From Ferruginibacter sp. (GTDB lineage: Bacteria; Bacteroidota; Bacteroidia; Chitinophagales; Chitinophagaceae): a stretch of 42,053 nt of DNA. Location of the stretch: positions 1-42,053 of the forward strand of contig NZ_JACMOO010000011.1 of the NCBI RefSeq assembly GCF_014377975.1, read 5' to 3'. The first letter of the stretch is position 1; every line of letters begins with the position of its first letter. Made by a program: the position numbers and the translations under genes. This document shows positions 1-11,100 of this stretch, piece after piece. The notes beneath the pieces are model-generated. The model worked only from the letters and a program-made list of their open reading frames with translations. It searched no databases and was not told the DNA's origin.

Positions 1-3000
1 ATAACTGTTACACCTGCAGCAGGTATTACGCTTTCTTCTGCAAATGGAACAGATGCACAAACTGTATGTAACAACAGCAGTATAATACCAATCACTTATG
101 GTATTTCAAATGCTACCAATGCATCGATTACCTCAGGTGCATTACCGGCAGGTGTTGGTGGTGCATTTAGTGGCAATGTATTTACAATTAGTGGTACGCC
201 ATCCCCTGGTGTAAGTGGTACATTTAGTTATACCATTACAACAAGTGGAGGCTGTGCTTCCGCAACAATAACAGGATCTATTACCCTACAGGCGCAAACT
301 ATTAGTCTTACTTCTGGTGTAGCTTCTCCGTCAGTTTGTAATAATGCGGCCATGTCAGCAATCACTTATACCATTGGCGGTACGGCAACGGGTGCTACTC
401 TCTCAGGTGCACCTAATGGTGTTACCGGTGCATTGGTTGGCAATATTTTTACAATTAATGGTACACCAAATGATGCTAACGGCGCTTACAATTATATAAT
501 TACCACAACGGGAACTTCCTGCGCACCAGTAACTATTGGTGGCACCATTACCATACAAGCTGCTGCCACGGGCGGCACGCTACTCAGCACTGTATCTATT
601 TGTAGTGGTGGAAATGGAACACTTACCCTTTCGGGACAAACCGGTACCATTCAACATTGGGAATATTCTACCAATGGAGGTACTAGCTGGACTTCTATTG
701 CAAACGCTTCCATCACACTAACCTATACCAATGTAACAGTTTCTACCAGTTACCGCGTAGTGGTAGGAAATGGTTGTGGTAATGTAAATTCTTCAATAGC
801 CTTAGTAGGTATTCATAATTATTGGACAGGAGCTGTTAGCAACGATTGGAATACAGGTGGCAACTGGGCCGATGGATTGGTACCTTCAACTTCTTGTCCG
901 GATGTAACTATTCCTGCTGTAACAACTAACAATCCTGTTGTAAGCACAAGCACTTTAGCCATAACTAATCTAATCATTAAACCAACTGCTAGTTTAACCG
1001 TTAGCGGTTCCGGAATTTTGCAGATAGCAGGTACTATAACGAACACTGGAATTTTTGATGTAAGTAACGGTACGCTTGATTTTAACGGTGTATCCGCCCA
1101 GAGTTTTTCCGGTAGCCTGTTTGTTGGTAATACCTTAAAAAACCTTACCGTAAGCAATGCCGGCGGTCTTACTGTATCAGGATCAGGAATTCCTTTAAAC
1201 ATAACCGGTGTACTTGGCTTTGGCAATGTAGGTAACGCCAATCTAAATACAGGCGATAATATAGTATTGATATCTAGTGCATCAGGTACTGCTATGGTAG
1301 GTGATATCACAAATAATGGTGTAAATTCAGGCAATCATTTTACTGGCAAGGTAGCAGTAGAGCGCTATTATCCAGCCCGCCGGGCATGGCGCCTTGTAAC
1401 AGTGCCTCTGTCTGGCACGGGCAGCGTGTTTAACACCTGGCAAAATGCAGGCACTTATATCTCTGGAAGAGGAACCTATGTTTCAGGCCCGGGAGCTAAT
1501 ATAGCCACAAACGGATTAGACCCAAGCCCGCGTAATAATACATCCTTAAGGCTTGGATCGGAGCTTGCCTATGTACCCAATACCAAAACCTTGTCGCTTT
1601 CTGGTTCTACGGGTACTGCTGATAACAAAGGATTCCTGATTTTTGTAAGAGGAGACCGGTTACCCGGACCTACTCTTTTCGATGCTGTTTCCAGCAACAA
1701 CACAACTTTAAGCAGCACGGGTGCTTTGCAAACCGGAAATCAGCAGTTTTCAGCAACAGCAACTTTGGGAGGGTACACCCTTATAGGTAACCCTTATGCA
1801 TCTCCTGTAGATTTTGCTAAACTTACCCTGAATAATTTAAGCAAAAAATTCTATGTGTTTGACCCCAATATTAACACCCAACAGGGAGCGTATGTAACCA
1901 TGTTAGAGACATCTCCTAATTCAGGAATATACTATGGAACACCGAACCGTCCTGGTGGCCAAACAGGTATTATTCAATCCAGCCAGGCATTTTTTGTAAA
2001 AACATCCGGAGTTTCACCGTCAATATTATTTACAGAAAAATCAAAATCCAGTATTAATAATCTAAGTCTTTTCAGACCAATGAATCCAACGGTATCCCAA
2101 TCCTTCAGAACCAATTTATACCTGATAGATAATAATGGCAATACAGTTTTAGCGGATGGTAATCTGGCAAAATTTGATAACAGTTATAACGCAGGTGTAG
2201 ACTTAGAGGATGCCTTAAAATTTGGCAATGTGTATGAAACCTTTGGTATATTAAGCGGCAAAACTTCACTGGCTGTAAGCTTCAGACCGGTACTTACCAA
2301 AGAAGATACGATCTATTACAAATTCTCCAGAGCAAAGCAACTAAAATACCAGTTTGAATTTGAGGCTGATAATCTGGAACAGGATAATCTGGCAGGTTTT
2401 ATAGAAGATAAATTTCTGAACAAGGCTACCCCAATCAATATGAACGGTACTACCCGGTTTTATTTTGAAGGAACGCCGGATGTAGCTTCCAGAGCAGAGG
2501 ATCGCTTTAAAGTGGTGTTTAAACCCTCTGTTGTGTACACCAGTCTTACGGCCAACGTGCTTAACAGCGATATAGCGGTAGAATGGAATGTGGCCAGCGA
2601 AACAAACATCAAAGGGTACGATATTGAACGTTCTGCCGATGGGAATCATTTTACCAAAGTATCCGACAGGGCCAGTTCGGGCAACAATGCAACATCGGTT
2701 GGATACAACTGGCTGGATGTGTCACCTGCATTGGGTTATTACTATTACCGCATCCGCAGTATTAGCAATAACAATGTGGTTGGTTACAGCAATGTGGTTA
2801 AGGTAAAGCTCAACAAGAGTACACCAGCCATGTATGTATTCCCTAACCCGGTTACAGAAAACATCCTTCACCTGCAAATGAATAGCATGCCAAAGGGTGT
2901 GTATGGTACCAGGTTAATTAATAATCTTGGACAGGTGTTAGGCACCAGCTATATTGATCATCTGGCAGGCACGGGTACGGAAACCATTGAGCCAAATACC

Positions 3001-3081
3001 AGACTGCTTTCGGGGATATATCAACTGGAAATAACTGCACCGGATAAAAAAACAACTAGTATTAAAGTAATTGTGAAATAA
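1..3081 (+). CDS. T9SS-exported Ig-like repeat protein, 5' end outside window
   Basis: The reading frame is already open at base 1 and has no stop before 3081, so this is the C-terminal 1026 residues of a longer protein; the ATG at 352 is internal. The first 190 or so residues hold two Ig-like repeats of about 90 residues, each with a Cys near its start (VCNN), a GNVFTISGTP or GNIFTINGTP core and a YTITTSG or YIITTTG strand. Next come a further Ig-like unit, a beta-rich stretch (about 280-480), a low-complexity extracellular region and a fibronectin-like segment (about 840-930). The last 80 residues are a typical Por secretion (type IX) sorting domain: YVFPNPV, then LINNLGQVLG, then LLSGIYQLEI, and a basic tail. 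It is probably a surface or secreted adhesin-like protein. No enzyme domain was recognised. Confidence 0.85.
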   Translation: MTVTPAAGITLSSANGTDAQTVCNNSSIIPITYGISNATNASITSGALPAGVGGAFSGNVFTISGTPSPGVSGTFSYTITTSGGCASATITGSITLQAQTISLTSGVASPSVCNNAAMSAITYTIGGTATGATLSGAPNGVTGALVGNIFTINGTPNDANGAYNYIITTTGTSCAPVTIGGTITIQAAATGGTLLSTVSICSGGNGTLTLSGQTGTIQHWEYSTNGGTSWTSIANASITLTYTNVTVSTSYRVVVGNGCGNVNSSIALVGIHNYWTGAVSNDWNTGGNWADGLVPSTSCPDVTIPAVTTNNPVVSTSTLAITNLIIKPTASLTVSGSGILQIAGTITNTGIFDVSNGTLDFNGVSAQSFSGSLFVGNTLKNLTVSNAGGLTVSGSGIPLNITGVLGFGNVGNANLNTGDNIVLISSASGTAMVGDITNNGVNSGNHFTGKVAVERYYPARRAWRLVTVPLSGTGSVFNTWQNAGTYISGRGTYVSGPGANIATNGLDPSPRNNTSLRLGSELAYVPNTKTLSLSGSTGTADNKGFLIFVRGDRLPGPTLFDAVSSNNTTLSSTGALQTGNQQFSATATLGGYTLIGNPYASPVDFAKLTLNNLSKKFYVFDPNINTQQGAYVTMLETSPNSGIYYGTPNRPGGQTGIIQSSQAFFVKTSGVSPSILFTEKSKSSINNLSLFRPMNPTVSQSFRTNLYLIDNNGNTVLADGNLAKFDNSYNAGVDLEDALKFGNVYETFGILSGKTSLAVSFRPVLTKEDTIYYKFSRAKQLKYQFEFEADNLEQDNLAGFIEDKFLNKATPINMNGTTRFYFEGTPDVASRAEDRFKVVFKPSVVYTSLTANVLNSDIAVEWNVASETNIKGYDIERSADGNHFTKVSDRASSGNNATSVGYNWLDVSPALGYYYYRIRSISNNNVVGYSNVVKVKLNKSTPAMYVFPNPVTENILHLQMNSMPKGVYGTRLINNLGQVLGTSYIDHLAGTGTETIEPNTRLLSGIYQLEITAPDKKTTSIKVIVK

Positions 3082-3107
3082 ACACACTATTGTCACATGA
3101 ATTACCG

Positions 3108-3136
3108 ACTGCCCCACTTTGGGGCAGTTTTGTTTT
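3108..3136 (+). terminator. Rho-independent terminator
   Basis: A perfect 9-bp GC-rich stem (ACTGCCCCA paired with TGGGGCAGT) with a 3-nt loop is followed by TTTGTTTT. It lies 27 bp after the stop codon of the T9SS repeat protein and would end its transcript. Confidence 0.88.
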
Positions 3137-4120
3137 AAAAAGATGCCAAGCTAATAAATCGATTGGGAGTTTTCCTTTCAACGGCTGCACCCGGTGGGTT
3201 TTTAAACCAAACGGCGTAAGATTTGACAGCAACCGAAGATAAATAGTCATCAATGTTGGGCAGTATTAAATTTTTCGATAACTTTATGGTCAATTACTGT
3301 TAAAAATATCTACCTTCCATCCTCTGCAAAAATTTATTGCTTACTTTATAAAACAGAACTAATTAATCCCTACATTAATTTTTACTGCTAAAATTTAGCT
3401 GCTTCTAACCAATTCCTTTACAACGTATTACCTGTTGTTGAATAACTAACTACTCATTTAGTTGCCTTGCCGGTGCTGGTATTATTTGCCACTGCCTTTA
3501 ACAATTATACACGGATTATTTTTATGCTGTTTGTTTTTAATTTATGTTATAAACAATCTTATAACATCCAGATTCCAAACTAAAATCAGGGTTAATTTAA
3601 TTTGGTAATTCCTTTATATTTCATTTCAGCAATTGATGCAGAACAGCTGGAAGATCTTTTTAAAATCATAACATAAATTGCATGAAAACTACATTGTACG
3701 CTTTAGAAAACTGGAGTAAAGTATTGGATGCTGTAAAAAAAGGATTGTTATCGCTTCTGCCCCAACCTGCTTTGCAACCGGTTGCAAACAGGTTACCTAA
3801 TAGAAGAGAAGACTTATTGCGGTCAGGAAGAAATGATAGTTAATTTATTGATTGCACAATTACAAATTTCGGTCACACCAACAATGATTAAGACGGCAAT
3901 ATCCCCGTCGTAAAAATCATCGATACCTGCCCTGTTACCTGCCGGGGCTTACTGATGATCATTTTTCATAGTCAATCGAATACATTGAAGCTTAGCTGGC
4001 TGATTTTAGTATCACTATTGTGCAACAGTAAACTAAAAGTTGCTGAAATTAATCAGCACTTTATGGTTAGTATTTCAAAGAAACACGCAGCTTAAATGTA
4101 CGATTTTTAAAAAAGCAGGG
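3137..4120. other. Long intergenic region
   Basis: About 980 bp of AT-rich DNA lies between the terminator and the HD-domain gene. Apart from one small possible ORF (3682-3843) I saw no convincing coding frame, RNA gene or repeat. A GC-richer patch near 3900-3950 has partial dyad symmetry but no clean stem. Confidence 0.5.
3682..3843 (+). CDS. Possible small protein (53 aa)
   Basis: ATG to TAA gives 53 residues starting MKTTLYALENWSKVL, with an amphipathic N-terminal helix, a Pro/Leu-rich middle (SLLPQPALQP) and a basic, polar tail (NRREDLLRSGRNDS). It is the only open frame with protein-like composition in this intergenic region. No family was recognised. There is no Shine-Dalgarno, which is normal for Bacteroidota. 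It may be a real small gene or chance. Confidence 0.35.
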   Translation: MKTTLYALENWSKVLDAVKKGLLSLLPQPALQPVANRLPNRREDLLRSGRNDS

Positions 4121-4717
4121 TTAAGCAGGTGAGTTAGCAGCGGCAATCATTTCAAGATAAAGTTGTTTTTGAACTGTTCTCAGTTTTTTATCGGTAGTAG
4201 TAAAATAGCTATGTTGTTTAAAAAACTTAATTTGTATTACATTCCAGTCGTATTCAGTGGCCACAAAATTGCGTGCTTTTAATTCTTCAAATAAAGTACG
4301 ACTAATGTTAAAAAAATCTGCCCGTCCAAGGTAATCCAGGTCTGCATCACAAATAATTTCCTCCTGTACAGTAAGCGGTGTTTGAGGAATTTTAGTGGCC
4401 ATTATTAAACCGCACACGATATCAATTTGTTTATTTGTAAGGCCAAAGGCGGGCAGTTCCTTTTTAGCAAGATCGCATCCTGCAGTTTCATGCTCATGAT
4501 AAGTAAAAAGAAAACCGGTATCGTGGTATAGGCAACCAGTTTTTAAAAGAAACAGCTCTTCCTGGTCAGTTATTTTTTCACTTTGTGCAATTCTTATTGC
4601 CTGCGTTTCCACATCAATGGTATGGTGCACCCCATGATACAAAAGATCATGAGTTAGTTCGTGGGCCAGCTTTAGCAAAATAGCTTTGCGTATATTCTCG
4701 TATATTTTTTCTAACAT
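4121..4717 (-). CDS. HD-domain phosphohydrolase
   Basis: A 198-residue soluble protein with the metal-binding signature of the HD superfamily: His31/His32, the His65-Asp66 doublet in CLYHDTGF, further His residues at 74-76, and a distal Asp (DADLD, 124-128). HD proteins hydrolyse phosphoester bonds, often in nucleotides or second messengers. The substrate cannot be told from the sequence. It is a lone minus-strand gene divergent from the 2060-residue secreted protein. An ATG start at 4717 is preceded by a TAnnTTTG-like box on the same strand (4779-4786). Confidence 0.8.
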   Translation of the reverse strand: MLEKIYENIRKAILLKLAHELTHDLLYHGVHHTIDVETQAIRIAQSEKITDQEELFLLKTGCLYHDTGFLFTYHEHETAGCDLAKKELPAFGLTNKQIDIVCGLIMATKIPQTPLTVQEEIICDADLDYLGRADFFNISRTLFEELKARNFVATEYDWNVIQIKFFKQHSYFTTTDKKLRTVQKQLYLEMIAAANSPA

Positions 4718-4778
4718 AAATTAACACAAACTTAACTAAAAAAATTAAACAGTAAAACGATAGATTGCGTGTAAAAAT

Positions 4779-4786
4779 CAAAAGTA
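4779..4786 (-). promoter_or_regulatory. Candidate Bacteroidota -7 box (TACTTTTG)
   Basis: On the minus strand this octamer fits the Bacteroidota consensus TAnnTTTG and lies about 62 bp upstream of the HD hydrolase start. No good -33 TTTG was found at the expected spacing, so it is only a candidate. Confidence 0.35.
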
Positions 4787-4900
4787 TTTTACACTTTATG
4801 CGAAGATTTATAAATTGACTGTTTTGTAAACAGTTTTTTTTAAAATTTATTTCAGGCAAATAAAATAAAAACCTAATAATTAATTATCTCGGATATTGTT

Positions 4901-4908
4901 TATATTTG
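4901..4908 (+). promoter_or_regulatory. Candidate Bacteroidota -7 box (TATATTTG)
   Basis: Exact match to TAnnTTTG, 202 bp upstream of the ATG of the giant secreted protein. If used, the transcript has a long leader of about 195 nt. No strong -33 element is visible. Confidence 0.35.
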
Positions 4909-5109
4909 AATTACAATACTTCACGTTTCAAAAGTATTCTCTATAGTCAATTCCTATAATTAACAAATAAATCCTTCCTTTTATTTTACAATAATGATGC
5001 AGCTGCAAGAATTTGTGCTGTCTCCATTAACATGTAAATTGTTGAAATAAGTTCTATGCTAAACTTGGTTAACTTAATCTTTTAGACTTACTTTTTAACA
5101 ACTTATTTT

Positions 5110-8100
5110 ATGCGACGATTTTCTACCTTCAGTAGATCAATAAAATTATTATTGGTCATTGCACCTTCCTTTTTTTTAAGTGCAAAATTATTGGCACAGC
5201 AGACCAGTATTTCAGATTTTGTAATTTTTGGGGGCAGTAAAAGTAGTGGTCAGGCAGCGCCTTCAGCGCCTGGCTATGCTGTTCAGATAGGCTCTGCGTG
5301 TAATATTCAAGGTGGTTCTATTGGCAGTTTTGGTCTGGTAAAATCGACCGGAAACTTAACAGCCAATACAAATATTTTTAGCGGAGGTACTATTCAGCTT
5401 GCAAACGGGAATGTGGTAACCGGAAGAATTGCGGCAGCAAATTATCCTTATACAGCAGGAACTATTCTTTCAGTAGGATCCAGTACAAATATTGGCGGCA
5501 ATATTGATGTAAATGGAAATATTATAATTGGCCTGGGAAATATATCAGGAAATGTTACACATCCTGCCGGGACAACCTACACCGGACCGTCCATTGGCTC
5601 AAGAAATATAATTGGTAAACCGGCTCTTCCAGTACTTCCTTCAATGCCGGCAATCAATACTTTTCCTACTGCCGGAACAGTAAATATTACTACTTCCCTG
5701 ATCATTAAGCCAGGGTCATTTGGTAACCTTAGTTTGGCAGGAAATAAAACGCTTACCCTTTCAGGCACCGGGATATATGTTTTTAACTCAATAAAAAATT
5801 CCGGCAGTACCAATAATTTTGTTTTTGATTTTGGAAATGATCCCGTCGGTACCATCAAAATATATGTTTACGGGGATGTGGATTTAAATAAAGTAATGGT
5901 CAGCATAATCAATGGAGGGAGTGAATCAAGAATTTATAGTGAAACCCATGGTACTGGTTCAACTTGTTCCTACGGGCCAATTGCCTGGAATATAGCCAAT
6001 GGATCTTCTGCGCAACCATTCAAATGGGTAGGTTCAGTTTGGGCGCCGTTCGCTGCCATTAATATTGGTTCGGGAGCAGGTTCAAGCTCTATTAAAGGGG
6101 CTTTATGGAGTGGTACACAAGTAAATATTCAGTCAAACAACACCATCACCTTCGCCCCATTTAATTTCTGTACACCACCCAATGTAAACGCGGGTGCAGA
6201 CAAAGCGTTGGACTTCGTAAATCAAACTACACTAAATGGTTTATCCACTACTTCCGGTGTATCTTTTAGCTGGCAGACATTAAACGGTGGAGTAATCACC
6301 TCACCTGTAAATGCAGCATCCATTACTGTTTCCGCGGCGGGAACTTACGTATTTAAGGCTTCTTCAGGAAGTGGATGCTCTTCAACAGATACAGTTATTG
6401 TAACCGGTAAAAATAATAGTATTATTGGATCAGAATTGCAGTCCATATATGATAATTTTAATCCGAACGCGGCTCCTTCGCCCTTCTTCACTGTACAACA
6501 TGACAGCATCTATATTGATATCATTACAGTAGAAGGACAATACGCAGCAGCGTTGGCAAAGTTTACCAACGCTCCCTTCGGGTTAACAAATCTTTTAAGT
6601 AACGGATCCAGTAATTTTATTATCACGGGGTTGTTTCCCATTAGCAAACTGCCATTATTAAATGTAGAGACTTCTTTGATTGTTTATGTCAGACCTTATT
6701 ATGCAGCTTTTGGTAATAGTGGTATTGTAACAACTGCGGGTGATACCGCCATGCGTTCAAATCTTGTTCGCAATGGATACCAGTTACAGGGTGCGGGAGT
6801 TAAAGTGGGGGTAATTTCTGATAGCTATAATACCATTCTTGCCGGCACCTCCAATCCAAAAACAAATACCGCTGCCCAGGACGTTGCCAATGACGACCTG
6901 CCGGGCATTGGAAATCCTAACGGGAATACAATACCGGTAACTGTTTTGAAGGATTTTCCTTTTAAGCGTACCGATGAAGGAAGAGGCATGCTGCAAATAG
7001 TGCATGACGTGGCTCCCAAAGCAGAACTATTTTTCAGAACCGGATTTATCAGCGCAGGTGATTTTGCAACGGGTATCGGAGAATTAAAGCAGGCGGGCTG
7101 CAATATAATTGTGGATGATGTAACCTTTATTACCGAGCCTTTTCTTAAAGACGGTGTTGTAGCAGCAGCCGTAGATGCGGTTACTGCATCAGGCACCACC
7201 TATTTTTCTGCAGCAGGAAATTTTGCCAATAAATCATACGAAAATTCTTTTAACCGGATCACGCCTGCCGGGAAAGCACATGATTTTGGAGGCGGCGATA
7301 CTTTGCAAAGCGTTACGCTCAAACCAGGAAACTATACAATTGTACTTCAATGGTTAGACGATATTTATTCTTTGGGCCAAACCTCAGGGGGTGGTACAAA
7401 GAACGATCTGGATATTTATTTAACTCCTGATGGAAAATCCCTTTTTGGATTTAACAGGAACAACACCAATGGTGATCCGATTGAAATATTACCATTTACA
7501 ATAGCTGGTACCAGTCCGGTTAACACCAATATTTTAATTACAAATAATACACCTGGCAGTAATCCTGCACGTTTTAAGTACATCGTTTTTCAGGGTGATA
7601 TTACCATCAACGAATACAATACTGGCTCTTCAACGCTTGTAGGACAGGCAAATGCTTTAGGTGCTATTGCAGTGGGCGCAGCCAGGTATGATAAAGTACC
7701 ACCATATCCCGGACCATTAGCTGTAGAGTCTTTCTCTTCTATTGGTGGTACTTTTGTAAACGGTCAACAAAGAAAAAAACCTGACCTGGTAGCTCCGGAT
7801 GGAGGCAACACTACCGTAAATTTAGGACCTGATTATCCGGCCAATGCACTGGATGGGTATCCTAATTTCTTTGGAACCTCGGCTGCGGCTCCGCATGCAG
7901 CCGCTGTTGCTGCGTTAATAATGGAAGGAAAGAAAAAGTATTCAAATCAGCCATTGACTTTACCAGGTGAAATTAGAAGCATTCTGCAGATTTCAGCCAC
8001 AGATATGTATACCGCAGGATTTGATTTTACCTCAGGTTATGGATTTGTCAATGCCGATTCTGCTATGCGGACATTTGCCAAACCAGATCCAACACTGATT

Positions 8101-11100
8101 CATTTAGTAGTTCCTTCAGGTGTGGTACCGGGAACATCTACATTTACATTAACGGTGACAGGAGTAAATTTAAGCCCTACTTCAATAATAAAGTTTAGAG
8201 ATTCAAGCCTTGCCACAACAGTACTTAATTCAGGTGCGGCCACTGCTGTAGTGCCTCCTTTTATTGGCAATCCTTTAATAAGCGTATATACACCTCCCGC
8301 CAGTATAAGTGGTTTGGATGGCGGATCCAGTGATAGTCTGAAATTTTTTACTATCGCTAAAAAAACAATCATTATTTCTGCAGACAACAAAACAAAGAAA
8401 TTTGCGCAAGACCTGCCTGCTTTTACTACTACTATCCTGGTAGATAGTATTTCATTACAAAATACCCAACTAACCCTGTCAGATTTAGGGCTTTCAGGTA
8501 TGAACTTAATTTCAGCGGCAACTGCCAGAAGTAGTGTCGGTACTTATGCTATTGTTCCTTCACGGGTATTTGATCTAAAAAATGCAGTTGATATAGGTCT
8601 TTTAGAACTCTATAATTATAAGTTCAATCCCGGAAGCATTACCATTGCAACATTACCGGTTACTGTTACAGCCAAAAGTTCCACCATTGTCTATGGGCAA
8701 AAAATTCCTGATATACAGTTTACCTATCAATTTAGCGGAATAAATATCTCAGATTCTGTGGGTTTATTGACTAGTATTCAATCCACTCATCAAAGCCAAT
8801 TGGCGAAGGATGCATTGGGAAATGATATATTTGGGTTGGTAAATGGTAAAGCCATTACAATAGTAAACGGCCAGGCTGTACCAATTGTAAATGGGCAGGC
8901 GGTTACCATTGTGAATGGTAAAGCAGTAACTATTGTAAACGGCCAGGCTGTTCCAATTGTAAATAGCCAGGCAGTTACGATTGTAAATGGTGCACAAACC
9001 ACCGGAACTATAAATGGCCAGGCTGTAACCATTGTTAACGGAACGGTTACTGATACCAGCAGAATTAATTTGACTGCTGCCCAGGTGAGTAACCTAAGTT
9101 TTTCGGCAACAGTACCAACGCTGCAAAATGCACACGACACCGTTAACAAAACACTGGTAAACGGCATTTATGTAACCGGAACTACCAAAGTGGTTGATAT
9201 AACCCAGGAGTCAATTTTGGATTTTAATAATAACTCGGCCCAGACTTATATGCTGAGCTCTGTGTCTCAATCAACGCCTAAAGGATTGGTTGATATGGAA
9301 TCCATTACAAATGGGCAAGCGGTGACTATTGTGAACGGGAATACAACCTCTGGAATTTTAAACGGTCAGGCGGTGACAATCGTGAATGGTCAGGCGGTAA
9401 CGATTGTAAATGGTCAGGCGGTGACTATTGTAAATGGCCAGGCTGTTACCATCGTAAATGGCCAGGCAGTAACTATTGTAAATGGTCAAGCCGTGCCGAT
9501 TGTAAACAATCAGAACAAAGATGCAGTGATAGTAGATTCAAGTGAAATTGGTCTGGGGATAAGTACATTAAAATCGCTGAATATGATTACAGGTCTTGAA
9601 GCGGGCAACCAGTTTGTGATTCCCGGAACGCTCTTGGACGATAATTTGGATATAACCCATATAGCGGGTATCATAACAATACTTCCAGCACCGGTTACTA
9701 TTACCGTAGCTTCAGGCCAAACTAAAATATTTGGTTCAGCCGATCCAATATTTACTTTTGGTAATAATATTGGATTAAATACTACTGCCTTTAGGGGAGC
9801 GGTTGGCCGGGTAAGTACCAATGATGTTGGATCCTATGCGTATACATTGGGAACGCTTTCTGCCGGAACTAATTATAGTTTAAGTCTTTCTACTATAACA
9901 CCCCTTTCAACTTTTTCCATTACTGCAAAAACAGACACTATATCACCAACCGCGGGGCAAAATAAAATTTACGGTGATCCAGATCCAGCAGCATTTACTT
10001 ACACAGGTACCGATCCTTTGGCAACTTTCACAGGAGCACTAGGCCGGGTAAATGGCAGCGATGTGGGTAATTACGCATATACGCTTGGTAACCTATCTGC
10101 TGGTACTAACTACAACCTGGTTCTTTCCGCCACTGAGCCAGTATCCAGTTTTGCTATTACAATAAAAACAGTCACTATATCACCTAACACTGGTCAAAGT
10201 AAAACTTATGGTGATTCAGATCCGGTGGCATTTACTTATTCAGGCAGCTACCCTTTGGCAACCTTTACAGGAGTATTAGCCCGTGTAAGTGGCGGCGATG
10301 TGGGTAATTATGCCTATACCCTTGGTACCTTATCTGCCGGTACTAACTACAACCTGGTTCTTGCTACCACTGCACCTTTATCGGTTTTTGCTATTACAAA
10401 AGCTCTATTGTCTGTAAAAGCAGATGATAAGGTGATTTTTAAAGGAGATGTTAAACCAATATTTACATCAACAATTAAAGGGTTAGTAAACGGAGACAAT
10501 CCCATCGTAAGTTATACGCTAAATCCTAACTATACTGGTGCAGCAGGTGTGTATTGTATTCAACCATCTTTGGATTTAACCAACTACACAGTCAATATTA
10601 CGAATGGTAATTTATATGTAAATCCAAAAGGGTCAGGAGCTGAAGATGTTGACATCCGTCTTAGTTGTGTAGAAGATCGGGGTGCCGCATATCTTCCTGC
10701 CAACCGCAGGTATATTGCACATTTCTATGCCGAAAATGAAAATACAACTACCGTCTATGTACCCATTGGAAATGATAATAAGCTTACTTCCACCGGTTCA
10801 TTCGATGGGTCTATGCAGCCGATGATATTTGTACCGGGAATTACGCATTACAATGTTCTTTTTGATGGCGGCACACTGAAATTGTCGCTGGGAACTTATA
10901 GTGGAAATACTAAAATAGTGGAATCAGTTACTGCCAGTTCTTCATCGTATAAGTGTGTCAATTATGCAGGGGGAAGGACTGATAATACCAATACGACGGC
11001 AGTACAGAATGCTTCGAAAATAGTACAGCCCGAAAAAAATCCGGCAGGCAATGTAAATGTATTTCCAAATCCTGCACGGAACCTGGCTACTATCTATCTA

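Larger units (their letters stand above)
4718..5109. other. Divergent intergenic region
   Basis: About 390 bp, very AT-rich, between the divergent HD hydrolase and giant secreted protein genes. It should hold both promoters: a minus-strand TACTTTTG at 4779 and a plus-strand TATATTTG at 4901. No gene was seen. Confidence 0.5.

Noticed and set aside
819-1334. Minus-strand open frame of 171 codons
   Set aside because: It lies antisense inside the T9SS repeat protein and its hydrophobic, Pro/Thr-rich composition is a shadow of the Thr/Gly-rich sense frame.
352-3081. ATG at 352 as the start of the first gene
   Set aside because: The frame is open back to base 1 and encodes a further copy of the same Ig-like repeat upstream, so 352 is internal.
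8790-9167. Minus-strand open frame of 125 codons
   Set aside because: It is the complement of the octapeptide array; the codon periodicity of the repeat keeps it open by chance.
8842-9504. Regular 24-bp repeats that could suggest a CRISPR array
   Set aside because: The units are directly adjacent with no unique spacers, keep the reading frame of a 2060-residue protein, and vary mainly at synonymous positions.
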